This document shows, piece by piece, positions 54,461 to 63,670 of a DNA stretch of 64,000 bases. The DNA is taken from contig JALHNZ010000009.1 of NCBI GenBank assembly GCA_022843265.1, positions 33,757-97,756 on the forward strand, in the 5' to 3' direction. Position 1 is the stretch's first letter; every line of letters begins with the position of its first letter. The notes beneath the pieces were generated by a model that had not been told where the DNA came from, made no database searches, and saw only the letters and a program-made list of their open reading frames with translations. The position numbers and the translations under genes were made by a program. The stretch comes from Gemmatimonadaceae bacterium. Its GTDB lineage: Bacteria; Gemmatimonadota; Gemmatimonadetes; Gemmatimonadales; Gemmatimonadaceae.

Positions 54461-56089
54461 CTAACTGCACACCAAGGCAAATCGCACGGTATCGCTTCCC
54501 GCGCGCAACGTATCGACGCCGTTAAACTCCACGCAGCGCGGTGCCGACGCGCGGAAGCGCCATTCGCCGGCGCGCACCATGGCCGGTGAGATTTTTGCGG
54601 CGGTGCCTTGTGTTACGACGCGCCCGTTCCAGTCCAGCAGCGCGACAATCGCGTCGCGCGGCTGCACATCAATCGTGACGCGACTGCATCGTGCCAGTTC
54701 AACACTGTGGCGCCGTCGCTCCCCGGCGGTCAGCGTGACGGTGTCCACCTGCTCGCTGTGCGGGCATCCCATCACACCCGGACCGCTCACGAGCGACGCC
54801 GCAATGATATAGCGCCCCGGCTTCAGCTTGTCGCCGTTCCACGGCGCAAATTCCGTTGGACTCCCGTTCACGGAAATCGCTGTTGAATCACTGTTTGAGT
54901 TCACGCTCATCTGCGCAAGGCGAACCGCAGGTCGCACCAGCGGTTTCGCGGTATCCACAGGACGCGTGGTTGAGTCTGCGATGGTGCTGGCGTCGGCCTG
55001 CTGAGAGTCGGCGACGGGAGCCTCGATCGCGACCGGCAACGTGTCGATGAGCGAATCGCGCGGAGGCGTGGCACCCGTGAGTCTCGCCCACGCGGTGCTC
55101 ACCGCTGGTCGGTCTCGCAGGGCCCAGAGCGACCCAACACCGAGCGCGAACGCGACCAGCATGAAGACCATCGCACGCTGCCGCCCCTGCGTGGCACTGG
55201 CAATCGTGTGGGTGGTGGTCGTGCCACCCGGCGCTATGGCCAACCGCGACCCAGTGGAGGGCGCGGAGGGCAACCGCGAGAGCGCATCGGACAGTGCGGT
55301 GGCGGTCGGGAAACGGTCCTCAGGCTTCTTGGCCATCAGTTTGAGGAGAATCCCTTCAAATGCGACCGAAAGCGCCGGCACGTGCTTCCTGGGCGGTTTG
55401 GGCGCCACGTCGACGTGCTGTCGCGCCACGACGTACCAGTCGTCGCCCTCAAACGGCAGCTTTCCTGTGGCCGCGCGATATAGCGTGACGCCCAGCGCGT
55501 ACAAGTCGCTACGACCGTCCAGCGGCTCACCTTTGGCCTGTTCCGGGCTGAAGTAATGAGGTGTGCCCAGCACCTGATTGGTTGCGCTGAGGTCGGCGCC
55601 ACTCGAAAGTGCGCGCGCGAGTCCAAAGTCGCAGACGATCGCCTCGCCAGTGGTGCCGATGAGGATGTTGTCGGGTTTGATGTCCCGATGGATGACGTTG
55701 TCGGCGTGCGCGACGGCCAGCGCGGCGGCCACCTCGAGGCCCACGCGCACCACATCCGTCTCGGGCAAATACGGCATGACCTGCAGGCGACGGGCGAGGT
55801 TGAGCGGCACCAGATCCATGGCCACCCAGGTGATCCCGTCGGTGCGTCCCACATCGCGCACGGTGATGATGTTGGGATGACGGAGCCGCGCGGCGGTCGT
55901 CGCCTCGCGACGGAACCGGGCCTCGGCCACTTCGTTCCCGGTGTGCTCCGGGCGCAGCACCTTCACCGCCACGGCGATCTCCAGCTCCGTATCCACCGCC
56001 TCGTAGACCCACGCGTACGCGCCCGTGCCCAGCAGGCGCGTCAGGCGGTATCGTCCGCCAAGGGTCTGTCCGAGGAAGCGCTCTGGCAC
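54461..56089 (-). CDS. Serine/threonine protein kinase with membrane anchor
   Basis: 542 residues. An N-terminal PknB-like kinase domain (about 13-275) has the glycine loop LGTGAYAWVY, catalytic Lys43 (VAVK), HRDIKPDN with Asp136 and Asn141, DFG at 154-156, and the activation segment GTPHYFSPEQA. After a Pro/Thr-rich linker there is one membrane helix (about 312-332, VFMLVAFALGVGSLWAL), then a roughly 200-residue extracytoplasmic part with Ser/Asp-rich linker and a beta-rich C-terminal domain containing four Cys. No PASTA repeats. Starts at GTG 56089, divergent from rpsO. Input signal and substrates are not evident. Confidence 0.93.
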   Translation of the reverse strand: MPERFLGQTLGGRYRLTRLLGTGAYAWVYEAVDTELEIAVAVKVLRPEHTGNEVAEARFRREATTAARLRHPNIITVRDVGRTDGITWVAMDLVPLNLARRLQVMPYLPETDVVRVGLEVAAALAVAHADNVIHRDIKPDNILIGTTGEAIVCDFGLARALSSGADLSATNQVLGTPHYFSPEQAKGEPLDGRSDLYALGVTLYRAATGKLPFEGDDWYVVARQHVDVAPKPPRKHVPALSVAFEGILLKLMAKKPEDRFPTATALSDALSRLPSAPSTGSRLAIAPGGTTTTHTIASATQGRQRAMVFMLVAFALGVGSLWALRDRPAVSTAWARLTGATPPRDSLIDTLPVAIEAPVADSQQADASTIADSTTRPVDTAKPLVRPAVRLAQMSVNSNSDSTAISVNGSPTEFAPWNGDKLKPGRYIIAASLVSGPGVMGCPHSEQVDTVTLTAGERRRHSVELARCSRVTIDVQPRDAIVALLDWNGRVVTQGTAAKISPAMVRAGEWRFRASAPRCVEFNGVDTLRAGSDTVRFALVCS

Positions 56090-56269
56090 GTGGGCTGGGG
56101 CAGACGCGGGAGGAGGGATCCGGTGGTCCTTTACAGGCCGGAATATACGGGTTAACGTATTAGGCTAACATCACTTGCGGTACCGCACGAGGTACCGCGC
56201 CCCAGGCACCGCTTCCGGCATGGCCCCAACACGGGCGCTGAGCCAGTTAGCGTGGAGAATATTACGACG

Positions 56270-56530
56270 ATGGCGTTCGACAAGGCACCCACGATTGAGA
56301 AGTACCGCACGCATGGTGAAGACACCGGTTCCGCCCGCGTTCAGGTTGCGGTTCTGACGGAACGGATCAACTACCTCACGTCGCACTTTCGCGCGCATCA
56401 CAAAGACCATCACAGCCGGCGCGGCCTGCTGAAAATGGTTGGCAAGCGTCGCCGCCTTCTCGACTATCTCAAGCGCACGAACGTCGAAGGATATCGCGCA
56501 CTGGTGCAGGAACTCGGCCTCCGCTACTGA
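56270..56530 (+). CDS. rpsO: 30S ribosomal protein S15
   Basis: 86 residues from ATG 56270, near the family's 88-89. Reads [40 protein letters not shown] and [20 protein letters not shown], the strictly conserved S15 core. GTG 56252 with GGAG just after it is a less likely start. It is separated by an intrinsic terminator from pnp, the classical rpsO-pnp pair, and divergent from the kinase gene by 180 bp. Confidence 0.96.
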   Translation: MAFDKAPTIEKYRTHGEDTGSARVQVAVLTERINYLTSHFRAHHKDHHSRRGLLKMVGKRRRLLDYLKRTNVEGYRALVQELGLRY

Positions 56531-56547
56531 GGTCGTTCGCAGGACCG

Positions 56548-56587
56548 ATCGCGCGGGGGCATGCTGCCACCCGCGCGATTTCTTTTC
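56548..56587 (+). terminator. Intrinsic terminator/attenuator between rpsO and pnp
   Basis: Stem ATCGCGCGGG (56548-56557) / CCCGCGCGAT (56570-56579), followed by TTCTTTTCT. It lies 17 bp after the rpsO stop and about 30 bp before pnp, so it probably ends most rpsO transcripts while allowing read-through into pnp, as in the well-studied E. coli arrangement. Confidence 0.85.
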
Positions 56588-56618
56588 TGGCAGCAAGCAA
56601 CCACAAAGCAACCACGCA

Positions 56619-58823
56619 ATGATGCAAAGAATCGAGCGGACCTTCGCAGGCCGCCAGCTCGTCATCGAGACGGGCCGCATGGCCAAGCAGGCAGCAGGGT
56701 CTGCCCTGGTACAGTTCGGCGACACAGTCGTCCTCGCCGCTGTCACCGTCAGTGACAACGAAAGCCACCTCCCGTTCTTCCCGCTCACGGTCGAATACAA
56801 AGAGCGCACCTACGCCGCCGGTAAATTCCCGGGCGGTTTCATCAAGCGCGAAGGCCGTCCGCACGACCACGAAATTCTGTCGTGCCGCATCATCGACCGC
56901 TCCATCCGTCCACTGTTTCCTGAAGGCTTCAAGAATGAAGTCCAGGTCTTTGTGTACGTGATCTCGGCCGATCAGGAAAACGACGCCGACGTACTCGCGT
57001 TGCTCGCCACGTCGTTCGCGCTCAACTCGTCGAAGATTCCGTTCAAGGAGCCGATCGGCGGCGTGCGCATTGGACGCGTGCAGGGACACTGGGTACTCAA
57101 CCCCACGTTCCAGCAGCGTGAGTTCTCCGACATGGAACTCGTGGTCGCTGGCTCCGAGAAGTCCATTGTGATGGTGGAAGGTGGTGCGCTTGAGGTGTCA
57201 GAAGCCGACGTGCTCGAAGCGCTCACGATTTCGCATACGGGCATCAACGAACTCATCAGCATGCAGCAGGAACTGCTGAAGAAAACGCAGCAGCCCACCA
57301 TGACGTGGCGCAAAGCCGAAGCGCCGGAAGGCGTGGCCATGCGTGTGAAGGAACTGGCCGAAGGTCAGATTTCCTCGGCGATCAACCAGAAAGACAAGCA
57401 CACACGCGTTGAAGCGGTTGAGCGTGTGAAGAAAGAACTGGCCGAAGGATTGCTCGCCGAGTTCCCGGATAACGCAAAAGACATTCACACGCTGCTCGGC
57501 GATGTGGAGTATTACGCGATGCGCAACCAGGTGCTCGACACCAAGAAGCGCGTTGACGGTCGTAAGGCCGACGAAATCCGCGACATTTCGGTAGACACGA
57601 AGCTGTTGCCGCGCACACACGGTTCGGCGCTGTTCACGCGTGGACAGACGCAGGCGCTCGTTGTGGCCACGCTCGGCACACAGGCCGATGCGCAGCGCAT
57701 GGATTCAGTGAATGAGTCCAAGGAAACGCTGAAAACGTTCATGCTGCATTACAACTTCCCGCCGTTCTCCACGGGTGAAGTGCGTCCGATGCGTGGCACC
57801 AGCCGCCGCGAAATTGGTCACGGTAATCTTGCCGAGCGCGCACTGCAGGCCGTGTTGCCGGCGTTCGAAGACTTCCCGTACACGATTCGTATCGTCTCCG
57901 ACGTGCTCGAGTCAAACGGATCGTCATCAATGGCGTCGGTGTGCGGCGGTTCGCTCGCGATGTTCGACGCCGGTGTGCCGCTCAAGGCCGCCGTTGCCGG
58001 TGTGGCCATGGGTCTGATCTCCGACGGCAAGCGGTACGCGATCCTCACCGACATCCTGGGCACCGAAGATCATCTCGGCGACATGGACTTCAAGGTGGCC
58101 GGAACGCGTGATGGCATCACGTCGATCCAGATGGACATCAAGATCGAGGGGCTCGACCTCAAGATCATGGAAGAAGCGCTGGAGCAGGCGCGCGTTGGCC
58201 GTTTGCACATTCTTGGCGAAATGGACAAGGCGTTGGCCGGTCCGCGCGAAGAGTTGTCGGCCTACGCACCGCGCATTGTCACGATGAAGATTCCGACCGA
58301 CAAGATCGGCGATCTCATTGGTCCGAAGGGCAAGACGATCCGTGGTATTCAGGACGAAACGGGCGCCACGCTCAGTGTCGAAGACGATGGTACGGTGACG
58401 ATCGCCGCGGTTGGTGGCGAGTCAATGGAGCGCGCGCGTCAGATGATCGCGTCGCTCACGGCCGAACCGGTTGTTGGTGACATCTACGAAGGTGTGGTCA
58501 AGAGCACGACGGCGTTCGGCGCGTTTGTTGAAATCATGCCGGGCACCGAAGCGTTGTTGCACATCTCCGAGCTCAAGCACGAGCGCGTGGCAAACACGGA
58601 AGACGTCGTGAAGAAGGGTGACGTCGTGCGTGTGAAGCTGGTGGACCGTGATGAGCGTGGACGTCTGCGTCTCTCCATGAAGGCGTTGGAGCCGCGTCCA
58701 GAAGGCATGCCGGAGCCTGATCCGTCGGAAGCGCGCGAGTCGCGTCCGCCGCGTGAAGGTGGAGATCGTGATCGCGGTGGCCGCAGTGGTGGCGGCGGCG
58801 GTCGCGGACGGGAGCGGCGCTGA
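56619..58823 (+). CDS. pnp: Polyribonucleotide nucleotidyltransferase (PNPase)
   Basis: 734 residues from ATG 56619. Phosphorolytic 3'-5' exoribonuclease, trimeric. Two RNase PH-like cores: the first with GSALVQFGDTVVLAAVTVSD and FFPLTVEYKERTYAAGKFPG; the second with HGSALFTRGQTQALVVATLG, FMLHYNFPPFSTGE, REIGHGNLAERAL and SNGSSSMASVCGGSLA. A KH domain begins near residue 558 (IGDLIGPKGKTIRGIQDETG) and an S1 domain near 621. The last 30 residues are an Arg/Gly/Glu-rich tail. The start could be either ATG of the adjacent pair 56619/56622. The reading frame extends upstream into rpsO but has no PNPase similarity there. Confidence 0.96.
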   Translation: MMQRIERTFAGRQLVIETGRMAKQAAGSALVQFGDTVVLAAVTVSDNESHLPFFPLTVEYKERTYAAGKFPGGFIKREGRPHDHEILSCRIIDRSIRPLFPEGFKNEVQVFVYVISADQENDADVLALLATSFALNSSKIPFKEPIGGVRIGRVQGHWVLNPTFQQREFSDMELVVAGSEKSIVMVEGGALEVSEADVLEALTISHTGINELISMQQELLKKTQQPTMTWRKAEAPEGVAMRVKELAEGQISSAINQKDKHTRVEAVERVKKELAEGLLAEFPDNAKDIHTLLGDVEYYAMRNQVLDTKKRVDGRKADEIRDISVDTKLLPRTHGSALFTRGQTQALVVATLGTQADAQRMDSVNESKETLKTFMLHYNFPPFSTGEVRPMRGTSRREIGHGNLAERALQAVLPAFEDFPYTIRIVSDVLESNGSSSMASVCGGSLAMFDAGVPLKAAVAGVAMGLISDGKRYAILTDILGTEDHLGDMDFKVAGTRDGITSIQMDIKIEGLDLKIMEEALEQARVGRLHILGEMDKALAGPREELSAYAPRIVTMKIPTDKIGDLIGPKGKTIRGIQDETGATLSVEDDGTVTIAAVGGESMERARQMIASLTAEPVVGDIYEGVVKSTTAFGAFVEIMPGTEALLHISELKHERVANTEDVVKKGDVVRVKLVDRDERGRLRLSMKALEPRPEGMPEPDPSEARESRPPREGGDRDRGGRSGGGGGRGRERR

Positions 58824-58865
58824 GCACGCGCGCACTGCTCGCGAACTCCGTTCTTGAAAACGTCA

Positions 58866-58897
58866 ACCGGCCGGTGTCATTCCAGACACCGGCCGGT
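58866..58897 (+). terminator. Perfect 13-bp hairpin after pnp, overlapping the M16 peptidase start
   Basis: ACCGGCCGGTGTC (58866-58878), loop ATTCCA, GACACCGGCCGGT (58885-58897). No T tract follows. It lies 42 bp after the pnp stop and includes the upstream start candidate (GTG 58874) of the next gene, so it could end or stabilise the pnp transcript and/or limit translation initiation of the peptidase. Confidence 0.5.
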
Positions 58898-60136
58898 GTG
58901 CGTCGTACGGATTGCGAGAATGGCCTGACCGTATTGTCGGAGTTTGTGCCGGGACGTCGCACCGTCGCGTTCGGTGCGTGGGTGCGCTACGGCACGCTGC
59001 AGGAGCCCGTGGAGCAGATGGGGCTCGCGCACTTGCTTGAACACATGGTGTTCAAGGGAACAGCGCGTCGATCGGCCAAGGAAATTGCGTTGTCGCTTGA
59101 GTCACTTGGTGGTTCACTTGACGCGTACACCGAGCGCGAGTTTACGTCGTATCAGGCGCGTGTGCTTGATCGACACTTGTCCACGGCGGTTGACGTCATT
59201 GGTGACCTGATCTTCAATGCGCGTTTGAGCAGTGAAGATCTTGCGCTCGAGCGCCAGGTGATTCTTGAAGAGATCGCCATGGTGGAAGACACGCCCGATG
59301 ACGTCGTCTTTGATTTGCACAACGAAGCGTTGTGGGGCACGCATCCGCACGGATTTCGGATTCTGGGTACGCGTGAGTCCGTGCAAGCACTCACTGCCGA
59401 TCATTTGCACGCGCTGCGTGCCTCACACTACAGGCCGTCGGGTTTGGTTGTTGCGGCCGCTGGCAACGTGACGCACGAAGAGTTGCTTGATGTATTGGGT
59501 GTACACGGATGGCTTGATCAACCCGCCGTGACGGTACCGCCTCGCGACGTACCCGCTGCAACGCCGCACTACGGGGTACAGCGTCATCATGCGCGCAAGG
59601 ATGTGTCGCAGGTACACCTCGTGCTCGGCAGCGATGGACCGCGTCACGGTGAACCGCGCCGATATGCGTTTGAGCTGACCAGCACGTTGCTCGGCGGCGG
59701 CATGAGCAGCCGGTTGTTTCAGCGCGTGCGGGAAGAGTTGGGGCTGGCCTACAGCGTGTATCACTTCCACTCGCCGTACTTCGATGTGGGGCACCACGGC
59801 GTGTATCTCGCGAGCGCCCCCGGGACCGCGCAGAAGGCGCTTGATGCTGTGCGCGAGATCATGAGCGATGTGGCCGCCAACGGGCTGCCCGAAGATGAAA
59901 TTGCAGCCGGACGGCAGCAGCTGGCCGGTCAGCTGGTCATGTCGCTTGAGAGCGTGAGTGCGCGGATGTATCGCGCGGCCACGTCGGCGCTGTATCATGA
60001 ACCGGTGCGAACTGTTGACCAGATGCTGGCCGACGTGGACGCCATCGATGTCGATTCGGTGCTTGACGTGGCACGCGAGTATTTTGATCCAGCACGTATG
60101 ACGCTGGTCAGTCACGGTCCCAAAGCCGTTCGCTGA
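58874..60136 (+). CDS. M16 family zinc peptidase (processing-peptidase-like)
   Basis: 420 residues. Inverted zinc motif HLLEH at residues 53-57 (MGLAHLLEHMVFKGT), with the downstream Glu in LEEIAMVEDTPDD. A second inactive half begins after about residue 200 and contains the conserved GGGMSSRLFQRVREELGLAYSV-type stretch (GGGMSSRLFQRVREE). Size fits the single-chain, mitochondrial-processing-peptidase-like bacterial members next to pnp. No signal peptide is seen, so it is probably cytoplasmic. Start is uncertain: GTG 58874 sits inside a hairpin, and GTG 58898 (VRRTDCENGLTVLSE) would match the usual family N-terminus equally well. Confidence 0.9.
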   Translation: MSFQTPAGVRRTDCENGLTVLSEFVPGRRTVAFGAWVRYGTLQEPVEQMGLAHLLEHMVFKGTARRSAKEIALSLESLGGSLDAYTEREFTSYQARVLDRHLSTAVDVIGDLIFNARLSSEDLALERQVILEEIAMVEDTPDDVVFDLHNEALWGTHPHGFRILGTRESVQALTADHLHALRASHYRPSGLVVAAAGNVTHEELLDVLGVHGWLDQPAVTVPPRDVPAATPHYGVQRHHARKDVSQVHLVLGSDGPRHGEPRRYAFELTSTLLGGGMSSRLFQRVREELGLAYSVYHFHSPYFDVGHHGVYLASAPGTAQKALDAVREIMSDVAANGLPEDEIAAGRQQLAGQLVMSLESVSARMYRAATSALYHEPVRTVDQMLADVDAIDVDSVLDVAREYFDPARMTLVSHGPKAVR

Positions 60137-60166
60137 CCAAACACTCCCCATTTGAATCTGACTGCC

Positions 60167-61282
60167 ATGCGTATCGGCGTACCCAGCGAAATCAAAACCA
60201 ACGAAAACCGTGTTGCGCTCGTGCCGGCAGGCGCTGAAGCGCTCACCACGGCTGGTCATGAAGTGTTCGTCCAAAGCGGCGCCGGCATTGGCAGCGGCTT
60301 TGAAGACTCCGACTACGAAGCGGTTGGCGCTACGATCGTGGCGGATGCGGCAACGGCGTGGGGCAAGGCCGAGCTGCTGCTGAAGGTGAAGGAGCCGATT
60401 GAGCGAGAATGGCAGTATCTGCGTCCTGATCTCACGTTGTTCACGTATTTGCACTTTGCGGCCGATGAAGCGCTCACGCGTGCGCATCTGAAGAGCGGCG
60501 CCACGTGCATTGCGTACGAAACGGTCGAACTGCCGTCGCGCGAACTGCCGTTGCTCACGCCGATGTCAGAAGTGGCCGGCCGTATGGCGGTGCAGGAGGG
60601 TGCGAAGTATCTGGAGAAGTTGTACGGCGGTCGCGGTGTGCTGCTCGGTGGCGTGCCGGGTGTGGTGCCGGGCAAAGTCGTGATTCTTGGTGGTGGCGTG
60701 GTGGGTACGAACGCGGCCAAGATGGCGGCCGGACTTGGCGCCAAGACCGTGATTCTTGACTTGTCGCTTGAGCGTTTGCGCTATTTGAGCGATGTGATGC
60801 CGGCCAACGTGCAGCTCATTCACAGCAATCGTCACAACATTCTTGAGCAGATCAGCACGGCGGATCTGGTGATTGGTGGGGTGTTGATTCCTGGTGCGAA
60901 GGCCCCGCGACTCATTCGCCGTGAAGATCTCAAGCGCATGCGTCCGGGCTCGGTGATTGTTGACGTGGCCGTGGACCAGGGCGGCTGCGTGGAAACGATC
61001 AAGCCCACGACGCACGAAGATCCCACCTATGTGGTAGACGGCGTGATTCACTACGGCGTGGCCAACATGCCGGGTGCCGTGCCGCGTACGTCCACGCTCG
61101 CGCTCACCAACGCCACCATGCCGTACGCTGTGCAGTTGGCCAATAAGGGCTGGCAGGGCGCGTTGCGTGACAACGGCGCGCTGCTCAAGGGGCTGAACAT
61201 GACGGGCGGCGTCGTGACCTACAAGGCCGTGGCGGATTCTTTCGCGCTGCCGTACCAGGAAGCGGAAAACTTTCTCGATTAA
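60167..61282 (+). CDS. ald: Alanine dehydrogenase
   Basis: 371 residues from ATG 60167, the standard length. NAD-dependent interconversion of alanine and pyruvate/ammonia. N-terminal motif IGVPSEIKTNENRVALVPAG, KVKEPIEREW, then YLHFAADE, SEVAGRMAVQEGAKYLE, the Rossmann loop VVILGGGVVGTNAAKMAAGL and the C-terminal DVAVDQGGCVETIKPTTHE. The alternative start is TTG 60152. No regulator is adjacent. It follows the M16 peptidase by 30 bp. Confidence 0.95.
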   Translation: MRIGVPSEIKTNENRVALVPAGAEALTTAGHEVFVQSGAGIGSGFEDSDYEAVGATIVADAATAWGKAELLLKVKEPIEREWQYLRPDLTLFTYLHFAADEALTRAHLKSGATCIAYETVELPSRELPLLTPMSEVAGRMAVQEGAKYLEKLYGGRGVLLGGVPGVVPGKVVILGGGVVGTNAAKMAAGLGAKTVILDLSLERLRYLSDVMPANVQLIHSNRHNILEQISTADLVIGGVLIPGAKAPRLIRREDLKRMRPGSVIVDVAVDQGGCVETIKPTTHEDPTYVVDGVIHYGVANMPGAVPRTSTLALTNATMPYAVQLANKGWQGALRDNGALLKGLNMTGGVVTYKAVADSFALPYQEAENFLD

Positions 61283-61345
61283 GGGCCGTCTGAGGGACGA
61301 TTCGGGCCCCCGATCCGGTGTGCTAGATCACTGTCCCACAATCGC

Positions 61346-61374
61346 TTGTGCCCTTTTGGGTCAACCGATAGCTT
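61346..61374 (+). promoter_or_regulatory. Weak candidate promoter for the mreB operon
   Basis: TTGTGC (61346-61351), 17-bp spacer, TAGCTT (61369-61374), in the 252-bp spacer between ald and mreB. The -10 hexamer is the same as that proposed for rpsA. The rest of the spacer up to 61534 shows no gene. The match is weak and not supported by other evidence. Confidence 0.25.
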
Positions 61375-61534
61375 AAGTTCAATATCTGTCCCGTGGTGCG
61401 GTGCGCGCGTGGGCGGTTCGTTGGTGCCGGGCTCCTCCTTTCGGATGAGACGACGGTCCAGTGGGTCGCCCCGCGGTGTTTGTGCCCCGGTCAATCATCG
61501 CGTATCCGCGCTCGCGCGCTACCCTGGTACCTTG

Positions 61535-62569
61535 ATGTTCTGGCCCTTCAAAAAAGCGTCGCTGTTTCCGGCAAATGCTATTGCCGTTGACCTTGGCACT
61601 GCGAATACGCTCATCTACGTGAAGGGCGAGGGCATCGTGCTGAACGAGCCCTCGGTGGTCGCACTCGACCGCGAAACGAAGAAGATCAAAGGAGTCGGTC
61701 TCGAAGCCAAGCGTATGCTCGGCCGCACGCCCGATGGCATCATGGCCGTTCGTCCCATGAAAGACGGCGTCATCGCCGATTTCGATGTGACGGAAAAAAT
61801 GCTTCGGTATTTTCTCACACTTGTGATCGATAAACACGTCTTCAAAGTGAAGCCGCGTGTCATCGTGTGTGTACCGTCCGGCATTACCGAAGTGGAAAAA
61901 CGCGCCGTGCGCGACTCCGCACTTGGTGCTGGTGCCAAAGAAGTGTTCATGGTGACCGAACCGATGGCGGCCGCGATTGGTGTTGGCCTGCCGGTGGATT
62001 CACCAACGGGCAACATGGTGATCGACATTGGTGGTGGCACCACAGAAATCGCCGTCATCGCACTGAGCGGTATTGTCAGCGACACGTCGATTCGCACCGG
62101 TGGCGATGAACTCGACATGAGCATCGTGCAGTTCATGCGCAAGAACTACAACCTGCTTATTGGTGAACCCACCGCTGAGCAGGTGAAGATTCAGATCGGT
62201 TCGGCGTATCCCGTTGGTGAAGAGCGCGAAATGGAAGTCAAGGGTCGCGATCTTGTCTCAGGTATTCCGAAAACGGTACGCGTGCACTCCAGCGAGATTC
62301 GTGAAGCGGTGCAGGAACCGATTCAGCAGATTGTCGACGCCGTGCGTCGCGCACTGGAAATCACGCCGCCGGAGCTTGCGTCTGACATCGTGGACCGCGG
62401 CATTGTGATGACCGGCGGCGGCGCGCTCATTCGCGGTCTGGATGTGCTGCTCAGTCAGGAAACGGGATTGCCGATCCACGTCGATGAGGATCCGCTCACT
62501 TGTGTCGTGCGTGGCACAGGCAAGATTCTCGACGACGAAGAGAAGTACTGGTCGGTTCTCACGACCTGA
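61535..62569 (+). CDS. mreB: Rod shape-determining protein MreB
   Basis: Actin-like filament protein that guides lateral wall synthesis. 344 residues from ATG 61535. Starts [40 protein letters not shown] is the phosphate-1 region, [15 protein letters not shown] and [19 protein letters not shown] the phosphate-2/connect regions, and [14 protein letters not shown] the adenosine motif. The hydrophobic/amphipathic N-terminus fits membrane binding. The frame is open upstream to 61346 but not MreB-like. It leads mreB-mreC-mreD. Confidence 0.96.
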   Translation: MFWPFKKASLFPANAIAVDLGTANTLIYVKGEGIVLNEPSVVALDRETKKIKGVGLEAKRMLGRTPDGIMAVRPMKDGVIADFDVTEKMLRYFLTLVIDKHVFKVKPRVIVCVPSGITEVEKRAVRDSALGAGAKEVFMVTEPMAAAIGVGLPVDSPTGNMVIDIGGGTTEIAVIALSGIVSDTSIRTGGDELDMSIVQFMRKNYNLLIGEPTAEQVKIQIGSAYPVGEEREMEVKGRDLVSGIPKTVRVHSSEIREAVQEPIQQIVDAVRRALEITPPELASDIVDRGIVMTGGGALIRGLDVLLSQETGLPIHVDEDPLTCVVRGTGKILDDEEKYWSVLTT

Positions 62570-62578
62570 TCGCGCGCC

Positions 62579-63670
62579 ATGTCGTCCCGCAACGCGCGCG
62601 CCAACAATCGGCTCGACACGGGACTACTACTCGCGTGTTGCGTCTTCTCGATTCTGGCACTGGTGCTGCCAGAGCGTATTGGCGCGCCACTTTCCGATGT
62701 CATCCGTCGTTCGGTGCTCGCGCCTCTCGTTGGTGCGCAGCGCCAGTCTGAAACCTTGCGCGCCGCGATTGTAAAGCGCGATGACGATTTGCTGTTGCGC
62801 GGCACGGCCGCAGCGCAGGTGGCAACGGCCCCGGAGCTAGCCAGCGAAAACGATGCGCTGCGTCGCATGCTCGGGCTCGCCGGTCGCCTGCGCGATGGTT
62901 TTGTGATCGCCGACGCATTTCATCCTGCGGGTCTGACCGACGACTTCACACTCACGATTGCTGCCGGAAGCAACGCGGGCGTGCAACGGTACACACCCGT
63001 CGTCACGGCCGACGGTCTTGTGGGCATGGTCGAGTCGATCGACGCAACACGCAGCCTCGCCATTACCTGGGCGCATCCTGATTTCAGTGTCAGTGCGATC
63101 AGCGCTGACGAATCGGCGTTTGGCATTGTGAAGCCGCACCTGGTGAATGGACCGGAGCGGTATCTGCTGGAGTTGCGCGGCGTCCCGTTCCGCGCGTCGC
63201 TCGATTCCGGCACGCTGATTGTGAGTTCTGGACTTGGCGCCACGTATCCGCGCGGCATCGCAATCGGTACGGTGATCAGCGAAATCCCCACCACCGAACG
63301 TTGGGCGCGGACGTATCTGCTCAAACCCAGTGTCTTGCCAAACTCCCTGTCGGCCGTCGTGTTGCTCTTGCCATCGCGAGTGGCCGCCGGCGTGTCTGCC
63401 GTGTGGACGAATGTCACATCGGCCGACTCTGCCGCACGCGCTATTGTTGCCGCCAGTGATTCCGCATCACGAGATGCCGCGCTGGCTGAGCTGACCGCGC
63501 GTCGTGCGGCCATGCAGGCCGTCGCTGACAGCGCGCGTGCGGATTCACTGCTTGCGCCGCTTGGTACCGCGCCGGTAGTTCGTCCGCCCGCGATTACGCC
63601 GGTTCGCCCCCCTCTGCCCGGTGATACCCTGCGTCGCCCGCCCGTCGTTCCGCCGGAGAGCGCGCGATGA
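62579..63670 (+). CDS. mreC: Rod shape-determining protein MreC
   Basis: 363 residues. One N-terminal membrane helix (about 13-33, GLLLACCVFSILALVLPER), a short coiled coil (about 55-95) and a periplasmic beta-rich MreC core (about 105-265, with VVTADGLVGMVESIDATRS and SGTLIVSSGLGATYPRGIAIG). The C-terminal 90 residues are an Ala/Ser/Asp helical stretch ending in a Pro-rich tail (PPAITPVRPPLPGDTLRRPP), longer than in E. coli. It starts 9 bp after mreB and overlaps mreD by 4 bp. Confidence 0.94.
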   Translation: MSSRNARANNRLDTGLLLACCVFSILALVLPERIGAPLSDVIRRSVLAPLVGAQRQSETLRAAIVKRDDDLLLRGTAAAQVATAPELASENDALRRMLGLAGRLRDGFVIADAFHPAGLTDDFTLTIAAGSNAGVQRYTPVVTADGLVGMVESIDATRSLAITWAHPDFSVSAISADESAFGIVKPHLVNGPERYLLELRGVPFRASLDSGTLIVSSGLGATYPRGIAIGTVISEIPTTERWARTYLLKPSVLPNSLSAVVLLLPSRVAAGVSAVWTNVTSADSAARAIVAASDSASRDAALAELTARRAAMQAVADSARADSLLAPLGTAPVVRPPAITPVRPPLPGDTLRRPPVVPPESAR

